Shown here: in pieces, positions 36,420 through 43,095 of the stretch
How positions within the stretch are numbered: the stretch's first letter is position 1
Layout: each line of letters begins with the position of its first letter
Source of the DNA: Deltaproteobacteria bacterium
GTDB taxonomy: Bacteria > Myxococcota_A > UBA796 > JAFGLY01
Direction: 5' to 3'
DNA: 58,177 nt
Assembly (NCBI GenBank): GCA_016927815.1
Contig: JAFGLY010000157.1
Span: 1-58,177, forward strand
Program-made: the position numbers and the translations under genes
Notes under the pieces: generated by a model
Seen by the model: only the letters and a program-made list of their open reading frames with translations
Database searches by the model: none
Told to the model about the DNA's origin: nothing

Positions 36420-36664
36420 GGTTTGCCCGTCCCGCTGCGCAGGGCTGCCAGCTCCCGCTCGAGCGCCTCGAGGCGCTCGAGGAGCGCCGCACGGTCGTCG
36501 TCGACCGGCAGCGGCCCCCAGCCTGCGCGCGCCCACCCCCGTCCTCCCCGTCCGCCGCCCCATCCACCTCCGCGGCCGTAGCGAGCGCCGCCACCGCACG
36601 GTCCGAGGCCACGGCCGGTCATGGGTCCACGACCCAGGGGTCCGGTTCTGTCGAATCCAGGCAT
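36416..36664 (-). CDS. DUF5320 family small protein
   Basis: The 82-residue protein begins MPGFDRTGPLGRGPMTGRGL, the signature of DUF5320, followed by a Gly/Arg/Trp-rich stretch and a coiled-coil tail (LLERLEALERELAAL). Proteins of this family regularly sit beside NifX/MinD genes in anaerobes; their role is unknown. AAGGAG precedes the ATG at a good distance. The tail suggests oligomerisation. Confidence 0.85.
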   Translation of the reverse strand: MPGFDRTGPLGRGPMTGRGLGPCGGGARYGRGGGWGGGRGGRGWARAGWGPLPVDDDRAALLERLEALERELAALRSGTGKP

Positions 36665-36683
36665 GATTGACTCCTTTGTTCCT

Positions 36684-37049
36684 TTACGGACGACGACCCC
36701 GACGCGCCCGCTGCCGGCGGCCTCCCCCAAACCGCCCCCGTGCCGTGGGATCCAGACCCTCCATGCGGCGTTGGAGAACGGCCTCGGCCGGTCCCCACAG
36801 GCCCCAGAAGACGCGGAGCCCGAGGGACTCGGCCAGGGGAAGCCAGCAGCGGTTGAAGCCCCCGCACAGGAGCTCCCGCACGCCGAGATCGCGGAGCAGG
36901 ACCAGGCGGTCGAAGAAGTCGGCGGGCACCGGATCGACGACGTGTCGGCCGGTCTCCCTGCCCTCCTCGATGTCCACCACGAGGATGCGATCCGCCCCGC
37001 AGAAGCGGGGGGAGACGTCATCCTCGAAGAGGGGGAGGGCGAGGCGCAT
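36684..37049 (-). CDS. NifX/ORP-like protein, first gene of the sigma-54 operon
   Basis: The 121-residue protein starts MRLALPLFEDDVSPRFCGAD, the usual opening of NifX/MTH1175 proteins (small-molecule or cluster-binding RNase H-like fold), and continues ILVVDIEEGRETGRHVVDPV and LRDLGVRELLCGGFNRCW. Cys residues at 17, 62 and 68 could bind a cluster. The last 20 residues are Arg/Gly-rich. No clear Shine-Dalgarno is seen; with the -12 element centred at 37076 the leader would be only about 14 nt. First gene behind the -24/-12 promoter. Confidence 0.85.
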   Translation of the reverse strand: MRLALPLFEDDVSPRFCGADRILVVDIEEGRETGRHVVDPVPADFFDRLVLLRDLGVRELLCGGFNRCWLPLAESLGLRVFWGLWGPAEAVLQRRMEGLDPTARGRFGGGRRQRARRGRRP

Positions 37050-37073
37050 GGTCGATGCTCGTGCACGATCTTA

Positions 37074-37089
37074 AGCAATTTACGTGCCA
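37074..37089 (-). promoter_or_regulatory. Sigma-54 (-24/-12) promoter of the ORP-type operon
   Basis: The minus strand reads TGGCACG, TAAA, TTGCT, a full match to the sigma-54 consensus TGGCACG-N4-TTGCW with the GG and GC elements at canonical spacing. It is 25 nt before the ATG of the first NifX-like gene. Expected to need the enhancer-binding protein encoded downstream in the same operon. Confidence 0.85.
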
Positions 37090-37151
37090 AACCTATGGAC
37101 GGCCTCGAGAGGAGGATATCGGGCGGATCGCACCATCGGCGGGAATCCGAA

Positions 37152-37190
37152 TGTTTCAGGGAGACACCATTTCGTATCCCGTCTGAAACA
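37152..37190. promoter_or_regulatory. Inverted repeat, candidate enhancer (UAS) for the sigma-54 activator
   Basis: Perfect 8-bp arms TGTTTCAG (37152-37159) and CTGAAACA (37183-37190), centres 31 bp apart (about three helical turns), 65-100 bp upstream of the -24 element. This is where NtrC-type activators bind. The inner bases (GGGA and TCCC) also partly pair. A transcription terminator for the upstream DsbA-like gene was considered, but no T-tract follows. Confidence 0.6.
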
Positions 37191-37195
37191 AAACG

Positions 37196-38035
37196 TCACC
37201 GAGATCCAACCAGCCGTTCGTACTCCTCGTCGAGCACGTCGAGCAGCATCTCCAGAGTCGGGTTGCCCTGCCACATCCGGCCCGAGATGAAGAACGTGGG
37301 CGTGGCCTTGACCCCGTTGGCCATGCCCTCCTTCTTGCTGGCCACGAGGCGGTCCCGCAGCTCGGGGGAGGCCACGGCCGTGTCGTACCCCGTGACCCCC
37401 ACCTCGGCGGCCCAGCGGGGCAGATGGGTCGGGCTGAAGGCGTCGAACCTCTGGTAGGCGAGGAGGAGAAACTCCCAGAACCGGCCCTGGTCCTGGGCCG
37501 CCAGGGCTGCGAGGCCGGACTCGGCGGAGCCCGGATGGCCCTTGATCGGGAACTGCTTGAAGTACATCCGGACCCGCCCCTTCAAGCTGCCCTCCCGGAT
37601 CTCGCGCACGAGCACGGGCGTGACCTTCGCGCAGAAGGGGCAGCGGGCGCACGCGTACTCCACGAGTACGACGGGGGCGGTCGGATCGCCCACCATGGGG
37701 AGGCCGGCGAGGTCGATGGAGGCCGGCGGCGAGGGCATCATAGAGCGCGCGCGGAGGTCCAGGGCCCGGGCGACGGCCTCGTCGGGCATACCGGCCCTCA
37801 CGTGTCGGCAGACCTGGGCCGCGAGGCGCTCGGCCAGGGGTACGGAACGGTCGAGGCAGGTCGAGATGGTGTCATCACAGCCGTCGTAGACGAAGAGACG
37901 ATCGTTGAGCTCCCGGACACGATCCATCTGGTCCTCCGAGAGGTCCGCGCAGCAGGCGATGGACCCCAGATCGGCCGCTCGGGCGATCCCGGGCACGAAC
38001 AGGGAGGCGACGAGGAGTCGCGGCAGCACGTTCAC
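37196..38035 (-). CDS. Exported DsbA-family oxidoreductase with CcmH-like N-terminal segment
   Basis: The 279-residue protein has a signal peptide (residues 1-20). Residues 25-100 hold five or six Cys (IACC, YDGCDDTISTC, VCRHV) and the phrase QVCRHVRAGMPDEAVARAL, reminiscent of CcmH/CycL helix hairpins. Residues 110-279 are a DsbA/thioredoxin_4 domain with YACARCPFC (C132, C135) and cis-Pro motif VKATPTFFISG. The GTG overlaps the MauE-like stop as GTGA. Probably a periplasmic thiol oxidoreductase whose partner is the membrane protein encoded just before it. The CcmH likeness is a by-eye inference. Confidence 0.85.
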   Translation of the reverse strand: MNVLPRLLVASLFVPGIARAADLGSIACCADLSEDQMDRVRELNDRLFVYDGCDDTISTCLDRSVPLAERLAAQVCRHVRAGMPDEAVARALDLRARSMMPSPPASIDLAGLPMVGDPTAPVVLVEYACARCPFCAKVTPVLVREIREGSLKGRVRMYFKQFPIKGHPGSAESGLAALAAQDQGRFWEFLLLAYQRFDAFSPTHLPRWAAEVGVTGYDTAVASPELRDRLVASKKEGMANGVKATPTFFISGRMWQGNPTLEMLLDVLDEEYERLVGSR

Positions 38036-38505
38036 GAGGTCCTCCGGGTGAGCAGGCGGTCCAGTCCCAGCGGCCGACGGTCGAGCCACTGGACATACAA
38101 CCCCATGGCCAGCCAGGTTCCATCCCGGACCAGGGTGCGCCACGTGATGGGGTCGTCTCCGCCCTCCGAGGCGAAGCAGCCACATCCCATGTCGAGGCCC
38201 CGGGCGAGGGCGATGGCGAGCGCCACCATGAACATGACCATCATGGCGTTGACGAGCAGCACGGCGGCCCGCGTGCGCAGCCCGAGCACCAGCATCAGGG
38301 CGACGAACAGTTCCACCCAGGGCAGCACCAGGGCCTGGAGGTTGACGAGTTCGAGCGGCAGGATCTGGTAGGTGGCCACGTCCAGGGCGAACGAGGCCGG
38401 ATGCAGGATCTTGTGCCAGCACGCGAGCAGGAACACGACCCCCAGGTAGAGGCGGAGGCCCAGCGCGATCCACCCGTGACCGTTCCAGTCGAGGAAGCGG
38501 CTCAT
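38032..38505 (-). CDS. MauE/DoxX-like membrane protein
   Basis: The 157-residue protein has four predicted membrane helices of the MauE/DoxX type, starting near LRLYLGVVFLLACWHKILHP. A GCGCFASEGGDDPI loop lies between helices 3 and 4. MauE-type proteins supply reducing equivalents or a disulfide relay to periplasmic DsbA-like partners (MauD), and here the next gene is such a partner. The ATG overlaps the previous stop as ATGA. Confidence 0.8.
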   Translation of the reverse strand: MSRFLDWNGHGWIALGLRLYLGVVFLLACWHKILHPASFALDVATYQILPLELVNLQALVLPWVELFVALMLVLGLRTRAAVLLVNAMMVMFMVALAIALARGLDMGCGCFASEGGDDPITWRTLVRDGTWLAMGLYVQWLDRRPLGLDRLLTRRTS

Positions 38506-38987
38506 GGCGTCACCTGGGCGCCCAGGTGGGTACGGACCGCGGCCACACCGCCGGGCACGAAGTGGACGTTGCGCACGCCATGCCCCGAGATTTCCCGGGC
38601 CAGTTCCTCGCCGGAGTCGGGTCGATCCCCGTCCCCGTACACCACCACGCGGTCGCAGCGGGTCGAGAGGAGGTCGGAGAGCTTGTCGTCGGAGACCGGA
38701 TCCAGGTAGTCGAAGGGGACGTTTTGGGCGCCGGGCGCAGACCAGGAACCGGCCTCGGCCACGGGTCGGGCGTCGATCACGAGGTCGGCCGCGTCTCCCC
38801 ACCGCACGTCGGCGGGAGCGAGCGGGATCACGTCCCCTCCCGGTTCCGGGCAGGGTACGAGGATGCGGTAGGGCTCCTTCGCGACGATCGGGATCCCGTC
38901 GTGACGAAGGGCGTTCACGGAAAATGCGGCCACGGTCGAGATCGCGACCACGATCCCGGCGTCCCGCACCAAGGTCAGTCCACGCAT
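38502..38987 (-). CDS. Membrane-anchored rhodanese-like protein lacking the catalytic Cys
   Basis: The 161-residue protein has an N-terminal helix (residues 9-26) and a rhodanese-like fold: DLVIDARPVAEAGSWSAPGA, then QNVPFDYLD, then the active-site loop region RVVVYGDGDRPDSGEELARE. In true rhodaneses the position after VVVY is a Cys; here it is Gly, so sulfur transfer through the usual persulfide is not possible. The only Cys residues (46 and 109) are elsewhere. It may be a binding or structural version. The ATG has AAGGGGATC ahead and overlaps the preceding gene by 13 nt. Confidence 0.8.
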   Translation of the reverse strand: MRGLTLVRDAGIVVAISTVAAFSVNALRHDGIPIVAKEPYRILVPCPEPGGDVIPLAPADVRWGDAADLVIDARPVAEAGSWSAPGAQNVPFDYLDPVSDDKLSDLLSTRCDRVVVYGDGDRPDSGEELAREISGHGVRNVHFVPGGVAAVRTHLGAQVTP

Positions 38988-40555
38988 GACGATCCCCTTC
39001 GAGCGCTGTCCTCCTGGCGCAGCAGATCCTGTACCCGGTCGAGGCCGCTGTCCGCCGCGCTCCCGATCCCGTAGGGAAGGGGCAGGTAGTCCGGTCCCAC
39101 GGGGGCGAGGGGGGCGGGTTCGTGCCCCCAGGACGGCTGCCAGCGGGCCTCCACGAGAACTCGGTGATCCGTGTAGGACCAGGCCTCGTCGGTGCTGGTG
39201 CGGTCGGTCCACGTCCAGGACAGACCCCAACGGACACCCCCCAACGGGCGCGTCCACGGCGCCACCTGCAGGCCCCAGGTCCAGTCGCGCCGCCCGGCGG
39301 GGGTGTCGAGGTCGAACCGATCCGCGAGCACGAGCGCACGGGCCAGGACGAGACCCGAGCGGGGCAGGGGCGCCGCCACCCGGAGCAAGGCGGATCCGCC
39401 GACCAGGTCCCACTCGGGGAGGCGCGCATCCTGCAGGCGACCCGAGAGCACGCCGGTGAGGTTCCAGCCGCCGCCGAGCGGCAGCACCAGGGCCGCCCCC
39501 ACGTCGCCCTCCGTACGGGTGCGTGGCGTGTCGCGGTAGAGTCGCCGGCCCGCGCCCCCGAAGACCTGTACCCGCTCGCCCAGGTCCGCCTCGATCTCGG
39601 CCCGGTGGGCCTCCATGTACCAGCGCTGGCCCGACCAGGAGTCGTCCTCCAGAAGCGTGCCGCCCGAGTACGCATCGCCGCTGTTCACGCCCAGGAGTTC
39701 GAGGCTGTAGAGCAGGCGCCCGCGGGTGGCCGTGCGGGGTCCCGCCTCCACGCCGGCCCGGCCGCCCAGGTCGAGCCAGGCCGAGGAGCGCGTGGGGCCC
39801 GAGACCGGGAGGAGGCCCTTCACCCGCGCCTCGGCCACCGGACGCAGGCCGGGGCTGGACCAGGGCTCGTAGCGGAGCACCCCGTCGAGGCTCGCGACCG
39901 GGGATCCGGTGTTTTCGGCAGCGCCCGAACCGAGGTCCTGCGGAGCGCTCTGGACCGCGTTGGAGGTGTAGCCCGCGCTCCCCTGGATGCGGGCGGAGTA
40001 CGGGTTTCCCGTGTCGCCCAGCACCCTCCGGCGCAGCTCCATCTTGAGCACCTCGTCTCCGGGCAGGAGGGGAGCCGTGGGCCGGAGGAGCCTTTCGCGC
40101 GCCTCGTCCGGGTGCCCTTCCAGGTCCGCCAGGGTGGCCCGGAGGAGGGCCTCCCGCTCTCCGAGCGGGCCCGGTACCTCCCGGGTGCCCAGCCAGGCGC
40201 GTGCCCCCGTGAGATCGCCCTCGTCCAGGGCTCGCCAGGCCGCCCAGGTGCGGGTCTCCGCGTCGGTGGGGTCCGCACGGACCTGGTCGGCAAGGACCCG
40301 CCGGGCCCAGGTGTCGTTCCCGGCGCCTGCGTACGCGAGGGAGAGGAGGCGGGCCAGCGTGCCGGCCTCGGCCGCCGTGACACTCGCCCGGGCGGCCTTC
40401 AGGACCTCGAGCGCCTGGGTCCACGCCTCCCGTTCCACGAGGCAGCGTCCCGTCGAGAGGGCACACGCGACGTCCTCGCCGCAGGGTCCGCCGCAGTCCG
40501 CGACGGGATCGTCCGCACGGGCGGCGAGGATGGCCAGGAGGAGAGGGAGGATCAC
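38975..40555 (-). CDS. Outer-membrane beta-barrel protein with periplasmic TPR domain
   Basis: The 526-residue protein has a short signal (MILPLLLAILAARA) and Cys-rich start (CGGPCGEDVACALSTGRC). Residues 45-170 are TPR-like helices (AWTQALEVLKAARASVTAAE). From about residue 185 a beta-barrel of alternating strands begins (YSARIQGSAGYTSNAVQSAP), ending RVLVEARWQPSWGHEPA before a tail. The TPR-plus-barrel layout resembles surface-lipoprotein-assembly modifiers (Slam) and some export porins, but the likeness is structural only. GTG start and stop overlap both neighbours, so it belongs to the same operon as the lipoprotein upstream. Confidence 0.7.
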   Translation of the reverse strand: MILPLLLAILAARADDPVADCGGPCGEDVACALSTGRCLVEREAWTQALEVLKAARASVTAAEAGTLARLLSLAYAGAGNDTWARRVLADQVRADPTDAETRTWAAWRALDEGDLTGARAWLGTREVPGPLGEREALLRATLADLEGHPDEARERLLRPTAPLLPGDEVLKMELRRRVLGDTGNPYSARIQGSAGYTSNAVQSAPQDLGSGAAENTGSPVASLDGVLRYEPWSSPGLRPVAEARVKGLLPVSGPTRSSAWLDLGGRAGVEAGPRTATRGRLLYSLELLGVNSGDAYSGGTLLEDDSWSGQRWYMEAHRAEIEADLGERVQVFGGAGRRLYRDTPRTRTEGDVGAALVLPLGGGWNLTGVLSGRLQDARLPEWDLVGGSALLRVAAPLPRSGLVLARALVLADRFDLDTPAGRRDWTWGLQVAPWTRPLGGVRWGLSWTWTDRTSTDEAWSYTDHRVLVEARWQPSWGHEPAPLAPVGPDYLPLPYGIGSAADSGLDRVQDLLRQEDSARRGSSCVD

Positions 40556-41382
40556 CGGATCTCTCCGTCCGAGCAGCACCGGAAGCCCTTGGCCGAGGGG
40601 TTCCAGGTGGCGTCGTAGTCGCAGCGGGTGTTCCTCTCGGAGTCGACGCAGTTGTAGGCCCCACCCCGGTAGTGGTCGAGGCCGTCGTCCGTGGCCACCA
40701 CCTCCCACACGTTGCCGCTCACGTCCCAGGCACCCCAGGCGGTCTCGCACTCGGGGAAGGACTGGGTGGGCATCACGTGGAAGGACGCCCCGCAGTCGTG
40801 GTAGCAGTGCGGGTACGGGTCCTGCCCGTCGCAGGTGCAGTACGTGTCGATCCCGTTGCAGAGCACGGGGTCGTAGGCATCGCCGTAGGGGTAGACGAGC
40901 CCGTCGAGCCCGGTGCAAGCGAGCTTCCACTCGGCGGTCGTGCAGAGTCGCCGGCCGGCGGCCTCGCAGGCGGCTCGGGCGATTGTCTGGTTCATGCCCT
41001 CGATGGCATCCGCGGAGAACCAGGGGATCACGTCCGGCCGGCTGGTGGCCATCGACCCGTCGGTGCCCGGGTGGGTGTCGGTGGCGTCGGGCCGGGAGGC
41101 CTCCCAGGTGTCCATGCAGAACGCGCCGCAGACCTCCACCTGGTCGCTGGCGCAGATCACGGTGCCCTGGGGCTCGCAGTCGGGCACGCACACGCCGTCC
41201 TCGCAGGCGAAGCCGACCTCGCCGCAGTCCGAGGCCACCACGCACTCGGGCTCGGAGGTGACGCAGACGCCCAGAACGAGGTCGCAGTCCTGCCCGGGCG
41301 GGCAGTCGTCGTCCTCGAAGCAGTGCTCCTTCACCACGCATCCAGCGAGGAAGGAGAGACCCAGGAGGATGGATGCCCGCAT
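40552..41382 (-). CDS. Lipoprotein with FGE/SUMF1-like (formylglycine-generating-enzyme) domain
   Basis: The 276-residue protein starts with a lipoprotein signal (MRASILLGLSFLAGCVVKEH). Residues 20-75 are Cys-rich and EGF-like (CFEDDDCPPGQDCD, CVVASDCGEVGFAC). From about residue 85 comes a short FGE-sulfatase domain with AACEAAGRRLCTTAEWKLAC, GAWDVSGNVWEVV and the RGGAYNCVDSERNTRC end motif. Enzymes of this fold oxidise Cys or modify residues; here the catalytic Cys pair is not clearly conserved, so it may only bind. No Shine-Dalgarno is evident upstream. It overlaps the next gene as GTGA, a pairing consistent with an exported surface protein handled by the barrel. Confidence 0.8.
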   Translation of the reverse strand: MRASILLGLSFLAGCVVKEHCFEDDDCPPGQDCDLVLGVCVTSEPECVVASDCGEVGFACEDGVCVPDCEPQGTVICASDQVEVCGAFCMDTWEASRPDATDTHPGTDGSMATSRPDVIPWFSADAIEGMNQTIARAACEAAGRRLCTTAEWKLACTGLDGLVYPYGDAYDPVLCNGIDTYCTCDGQDPYPHCYHDCGASFHVMPTQSFPECETAWGAWDVSGNVWEVVATDDGLDHYRGGAYNCVDSERNTRCDYDATWNPSAKGFRCCSDGEIR

Positions 41383-41392
41383 GGGGGGAAGG

Positions 41393-41758
41393 CTACCCGT
41401 GTCCGTGCCCGGCGCAGGCGGTGGACGGATCCACGAGGGGCAGCGTGCCGGCCTCGAGGGCTGCAAGCGCGTCGGCCACCGTGCCGCCCATGGCCTGGTA
41501 GACCCGGATGCCGGCCTCGTGGAACCTCCGGATGGCGCCCATGCCGATCCCGCCGACCACGATGGCGTCCACGTTGTGGTCGGCCAGGGCGTCGACCGGA
41601 CGGCACTGGCCGTGACCATCGTGGTCGTCGCGGTTCACCAAGGAGGTGACCTCGCCGGTCGTGCTGTCGGCGATGGCGAAGTACGGGGCGGCGCCGAAGT
41701 GCATGGAGACCGGGCTTTCGCGGCCCAGATCCTGGTCGATGGGGACACAGATGCGCAT
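41393..41758 (-). CDS. NifX/MTH1175-type cofactor-binding protein
   Basis: The 121-residue protein begins MRICVPIDQDLGRESPVSMH and has FGAAPYFAIADSTTGEV, GGIGMGAIRRFHEAGIRVYQ and a His/Cys-rich end (CAGHGHG). It is a third member of this fold in the window, closest to the DUF134-linked subgroup. AAGGAG stands 8 nt before the ATG. It is 5 nt downstream of the DUF134 regulator, so the two form one transcription unit. Confidence 0.88.
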   Translation of the reverse strand: MRICVPIDQDLGRESPVSMHFGAAPYFAIADSTTGEVTSLVNRDDHDGHGQCRPVDALADHNVDAIVVGGIGMGAIRRFHEAGIRVYQAMGGTVADALAALEAGTLPLVDPSTACAGHGHG

Positions 41759-41763
41759 GGGGA

Positions 41764-42219
41764 TCACTCCTTTCGGGTGGACGGGGCGGCGGGGTGGGGC
41801 GTCCCGTCCGCCTGGGTGGGGTCGGTGAGCGGGTATCCCACGGAGGGGTTGCCGCGCAGGTGGGGACAGTCGTCGGGCACCCGAACGCCGGGCTCCGCGC
41901 TCCCCGGGCAGCGCCACCCGGGGTGGAAGGGCGGACAGACCGGTCCGCCCTCGATGTGCAGACCGTGCCCCTCCACGAGGGCCCTGGCCACCGTGCCGCG
42001 GGCGATCTCGAGGATGCGGCCGAAGGTCTGGCGGGAGACCCCCATGTGCCCTGCGGCGTCTTCCTGCGAGAGCCGCTCCAGGTCCGCGAGCCTGAGCGCC
42101 TCCCAGGCGTCGAGGCCCAGGTGCAGGCACCGGATCGACCGGGCCGGGACGCCCGATGGCTCGAACCGGTCGTGGGGCGGGAGATGGGCGATGCGGCGGC
42201 AGCAGGGAGGGCGGGACAT
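41764..42219 (-). CDS. DUF134 family DNA-binding protein
   Basis: The 151-residue protein has MSRPPCCRRIAHLPPHDRFE, then LHLGLDAWEALRLADLERLS and the HTH QEDAAGHMGVSRQTFGRIL, the DUF134 signature. A Cys-rich stretch follows (CPPFHPGWRCPGS, DDCPHL) which may bind a metal or Fe-S cluster. The last 25 residues are disordered. Such regulators regularly sit beside NifX-type genes. It is divergent from the predicted Sec-peroxiredoxin, with a 24-bp palindrome in between that is a likely binding site. Confidence 0.88.
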   Translation of the reverse strand: MSRPPCCRRIAHLPPHDRFEPSGVPARSIRCLHLGLDAWEALRLADLERLSQEDAAGHMGVSRQTFGRILEIARGTVARALVEGHGLHIEGGPVCPPFHPGWRCPGSAEPGVRVPDDCPHLRGNPSVGYPLTDPTQADGTPHPAAPSTRKE

Positions 42220-42238
42220 GGCCGTGCGGACGGGAACG

Positions 42239-42262
42239 GGTTATGAGCGGATGCTCATAACC
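42239..42262. promoter_or_regulatory. 24-bp palindrome in the DUF134/peroxiredoxin divergent region
   Basis: Two perfect 10-bp arms, GGTTATGAGC and GCTCATAACC, flank GGAT. It lies 20 nt from the DUF134 start and 38 nt from the peroxiredoxin start. Its strength and position suggest an operator controlling both genes, with the DUF134 protein as the obvious candidate. Confidence 0.65.
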
Positions 42263-42299
42263 GCAGCGCAACGCGGCGGCGAGCCCCCCGGAGGCGAAC

Positions 42300-43007
42300 A
42301 TGCCAGAATCGCAGGAGGAAGCCGGTTGCGACCGGCCTGTCAGCGAGGTTCCCGCACCACCCCCGCCCCCGTCCTCCCCCTCACAGCCCGAGGCACCCCC
42401 CATGCAGCAGGTCAAGGTCGGCAAGCCCGCGCCGGAGTTCGCCGCTCCGGCCTACCTGAACGGCGGTTTCACCAGGGTCTCGCTCGCGGAGAAGCGCGGG
42501 CGGTGGCTGCTCGTGTGCTTCTACCCGGGGGACTTCACCTTCGTTTGACCCACCGAGGTGTCGGCGGTCGCCGACGCATTCTCCCGGCTCCAGGAACTGG
42601 AGACGGAAGTGATCGCGATCAGCGTGGACAGCCAGTTCGTCCACAAGATCTGGTTCGAGGAGGAGTTGTCCAAGATGGTCCCGGCCGTCCCGTTCCCCCT
42701 GGCCTCGGACGCGGGGGGGCACATCGGCCGGCTCTACGGCGTATACGACGAGGCTTCGGGCGTGGACATCCGGGGCCGGTTCCTCATCGATCCCGACGGC
42801 GTGGTCCAGGCCATGGAGGTCATGACTCCGCCGGTGGGCCGCAGCATGGTGGAGACCATCCGCCAGATCCAGGCCTTCCAGCACGTGCGTGCCGCCAAGG
42901 GCGCGGAGGTCTGTCCCGCGGGCTGGCGGCCCGGAAAGCCGACCCTGCGCCCCGGCCCGGACCTCGTGGGCAAGGTCTGGAAGGTCTGGAAGCCAGGCGA
43001 CGAGTAG
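42300..43007 (+). CDS. Predicted selenocysteine peroxiredoxin (AhpC/typical 2-Cys type)
   Basis: One reading frame from 42300 to 43007 is interrupted only by TGA at 42546-42548. Decoded as Sec (U83) it gives GDFTFV-U-PTEV, where all AhpC/2-Cys peroxiredoxins have the peroxidatic Cys in FTFVCPTE. The rest is full-length peroxiredoxin: SVDSQFVHKIW, PFPLASDAGG, RGRFLIDPDG and the resolving-Cys motif EVCPAGWRP (C205). A SECIS-like hairpin follows the TGA. The 235-residue protein has a Pro-rich N-terminal extension if the ATG at 42300 (GGAGG 6 nt upstream) is used; ATG 42402 would start at the domain. It should reduce peroxides in the cytoplasm. Confidence 0.88.
42546..42580 (+). promoter_or_regulatory. 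UGA(Sec) codon and bacterial SECIS-like hairpin
   Basis: After the in-frame TGA (42546-42548), 17 nt later, GTCGGC (42560-42565) pairs perfectly with GCCGAC (42570-42575) around the loop GGTC. The lower stem continues with T-G, G-C and two more pairs after one mismatch. Bacterial SECIS elements carry a small apical loop with exposed GU, about 16-22 nt after UGA; the E. coli fdhF loop is GGUCU-like. This match is strong. Confidence 0.78.
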
Positions 43008-43052
43008 CCCGACGCAGGCCTCTGATCCCCGCGTGGACGCGCAGAGGGGATG

Positions 43053-43080
43053 GTATTACTGAGCGGTCCAACCGTAATAC
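43053..43080. promoter_or_regulatory. Inverted repeat upstream of the TonB receptor (NikR-like layout)
   Basis: Perfect 7-bp arms GTATTAC and GTAATAC separated by 14 nt, ending 15 nt before the TTG start. The form GTRTTAC-N14-GTAAYAC recalls the NikR operators described in deltaproteobacteria. It probably overlaps the promoter and would repress transport genes by metal. Confidence 0.5.
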
Positions 43081-43095
43081 AACGGGCCCGCTCCC

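Noticed and set aside
37152-37190. Terminator for the DsbA-like gene
   Set aside because: The arms are far apart and not followed by a T-tract on the minus strand; an enhancer upstream of the -24/-12 promoter explains them better.
42546-42548. TGA read as a true stop, giving two separate genes
   Set aside because: Both halves are in the same frame, the TGA falls on the catalytic Cys codon, the second half has no ribosome site, and a SECIS-like hairpin follows.
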